Source: Schlesneria sp.
GTDB taxonomy: Bacteria > Planctomycetota > Planctomycetia > Planctomycetales > Planctomycetaceae
DNA: 7,346 bases
Assembly (NCBI GenBank): GCA_025353525.1
Contig: JANXOO010000878.1
Span: 1-7,346 of the forward strand
Reading direction: 5' to 3'
Shown here: one piece after another, positions 6,681 through 7,346 of the stretch
Numbering within the stretch: position 1 is the stretch's first letter
How the letters are laid out: the number at the start of each line of letters is the position of its first letter
The notes under the pieces: generated by a model
Databases searched by the model: none
What the model was told of the DNA's origin: nothing
Seen by the model: only the letters and a program-made list of their open reading frames with translations
Translations under genes and position numbers: made by a program

Positions 6681-7346
6681 TCATTTTTCGCCGAGTGCAG
6701 GCAGTCGCAACAGTATCATCACATGGCATCCGGCGCAAACCAAAACCAAAGGAGCCGCGAACAGCCCTGGTAACTCATAAACTTGGGCAAAGCCGAAACG
6801 AATGTTTAAGTGTTGGATGCACACCGTCAGAAAAATAAATGAACCCATTGTCAATGCGATTGCCATTGCCAGTGCTCCCCATCGCAAATAGAGTGAAAAC
6901 AATGCCGTCAAATGAATTGCCAGCACCAAATGTACGACGGAAAAGACAGCAAACCAAGGATCCCGTGGGTTCATATTGAGTTCATGCCACGTGATCGTTG
7001 AATCGGTTAACAGAAAAAATGCGGTGAAAATTGCAATCATGCCGGGAATCAGGCCGGTCAGGCAACCTCCGATTTTTGAATAGACAAGATCCGGAACGGA
7101 ATGCGGCAGCATTAACAGCGCGGACAGTGTTTGATCGCGAGTTTCGTCGTTGAAGACTCGCGATGCACACATCATGCAATCGACCGTAAAGAGCGGCAAG
7201 ACGAACAACTGGTAGCCATAGGCGACATCGCGCCAACTCCCGTGCCACCTCAAATCGTTGTGCCAGGGATTTGTCACATAACAAGTGAACCAATAGAGCC
7301 CGATGTACAATCCGCATCGGGACAGGATTCCAAACCACCCGCCAGC
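6681..7346 (-). CDS. ABC-2-type transporter permease (partial, N-terminus off the right edge)
   Basis: This is a membrane subunit of an ABC exporter. The minus-strand frame is open from base 7346 to a TGA at 6681-6683, giving 221 residues of the C-terminal part. A TTG at 7310 is an internal Leu codon, not the start, because the frame continues unbroken to the edge. Several hydrophobic segments are visible: one beginning GLYIGLYWF near the edge, YQLFVLPLF, GLIPGMIAIFTAFFLL, FSVVHLVLAIHLTALF, ALAMAIALTMGSFIFLTV and LFAAPLVLVCAGCHVMILL. The segment RVFNDETRDQTLSALLMLP, followed by a Lys-Ile-Gly, matches the cytoplasmic coupling motif of ABC-2 permeases (E-x-x-x-x-T-L-x-x-L-L-x-L-P). Its ATPase is not adjacent downstream, so it is presumably encoded upstream, outside the window, or elsewhere. 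It is followed at 170 bases by the acyltransferase gene in the same direction. The substrate is unknown. Confidence 0.88.
   Translation of the reverse strand, partial: AGGWFGILSRCGLYIGLYWFTCYVTNPWHNDLRWHGSWRDVAYGYQLFVLPLFTVDCMMCASRVFNDETRDQTLSALLMLPHSVPDLVYSKIGGCLTGLIPGMIAIFTAFFLLTDSTITWHELNMNPRDPWFAVFSVVHLVLAIHLTALFSLYLRWGALAMAIALTMGSFIFLTVCIQHLNIRFGFAQVYELPGLFAAPLVLVCAGCHVMILLRLPALGEK

Noticed and set aside
6526..6838. Overlapping plus-strand frames after the acyltransferase start
   Set aside because: They are largely antisense to the permease 3' end, with no motif or ribosome site.
7250..7310. TTG at 7310 as the permease start
   Set aside because: The frame stays open to the window edge, upstream residues continue a hydrophobic segment, and ABC-2 permeases need more N-terminal sequence. 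The gene is truncated by the window.
1..7346. Defence system, mobile element or CRISPR array
   Set aside because: I saw no transposase, integrase, nuclease, toxin-antitoxin pair or regularly spaced repeats. All recognised genes are typical planctomycete chromosomal families.

Overview
The window most likely comes from a planctomycete (PVC superphylum) chromosome. The main evidence is the central gene. It encodes a secreted protein of about 1180 residues with a PVC-type dehydrogenase-like beta-propeller, HEAT-like repeats and a C-terminal c-type cytochrome with a CXXCH motif, an architecture characteristic of Planctomycetes and Verrucomicrobia. The sequence looks moderately GC-rich throughout. 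No rRNA, tRNA, CRISPR array, insertion sequence or integrase was seen.

Layout. (1) Positions 1-657, minus strand: the N-terminal 219 residues of a NatA-type ABC transporter ATPase that runs off the left edge. (2) Positions 658-1249: a 592-base stretch with no recognisable gene. It has one open minus-strand frame of 175 codons of doubtful status and several short inverted and direct repeats. (3) Positions 1250-4801, plus strand: the PVC-type propeller/HEAT/cytochrome c protein, starting at TTG and ending just before a good intrinsic terminator at 4828-4854. (4) Positions 4878-5699, minus strand: a short-chain dehydrogenase/reductase (SDR) starting at GTG. (5) Positions 5696-6511, minus strand: an acyltransferase related to the catalytic domain of 2-oxoacid dehydrogenase E2 subunits but without a lipoyl domain. 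Its stop codon overlaps the SDR start (GTGA). (6) Positions 6512-6680: a short spacer. (7) Positions 6681-7346, minus strand: the C-terminal part of an ABC-2-type membrane permease that runs off the right edge.

How the genes fit together. The permease, acyltransferase and SDR all read leftward and may form one operon. The acyltransferase and SDR are almost certainly translationally coupled, and together they suggest acyl transfer and keto/hydroxy redox chemistry on a small or lipid-like substrate; this is inference and the substrate is unknown. They converge on the cytochrome gene across 76 bases. The ABC ATPase at the left edge and the ABC-2 permease at the right edge are more than 6 kb apart, so nothing here shows that they form one transporter. 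The window looks like ordinary planctomycete chromosome. No defence island, mobile element or clearly new system was found. The most useful leads are the acyltransferase-SDR pair, the conserved-looking module inside the cytochrome protein, and the unassigned 658-1249 region.
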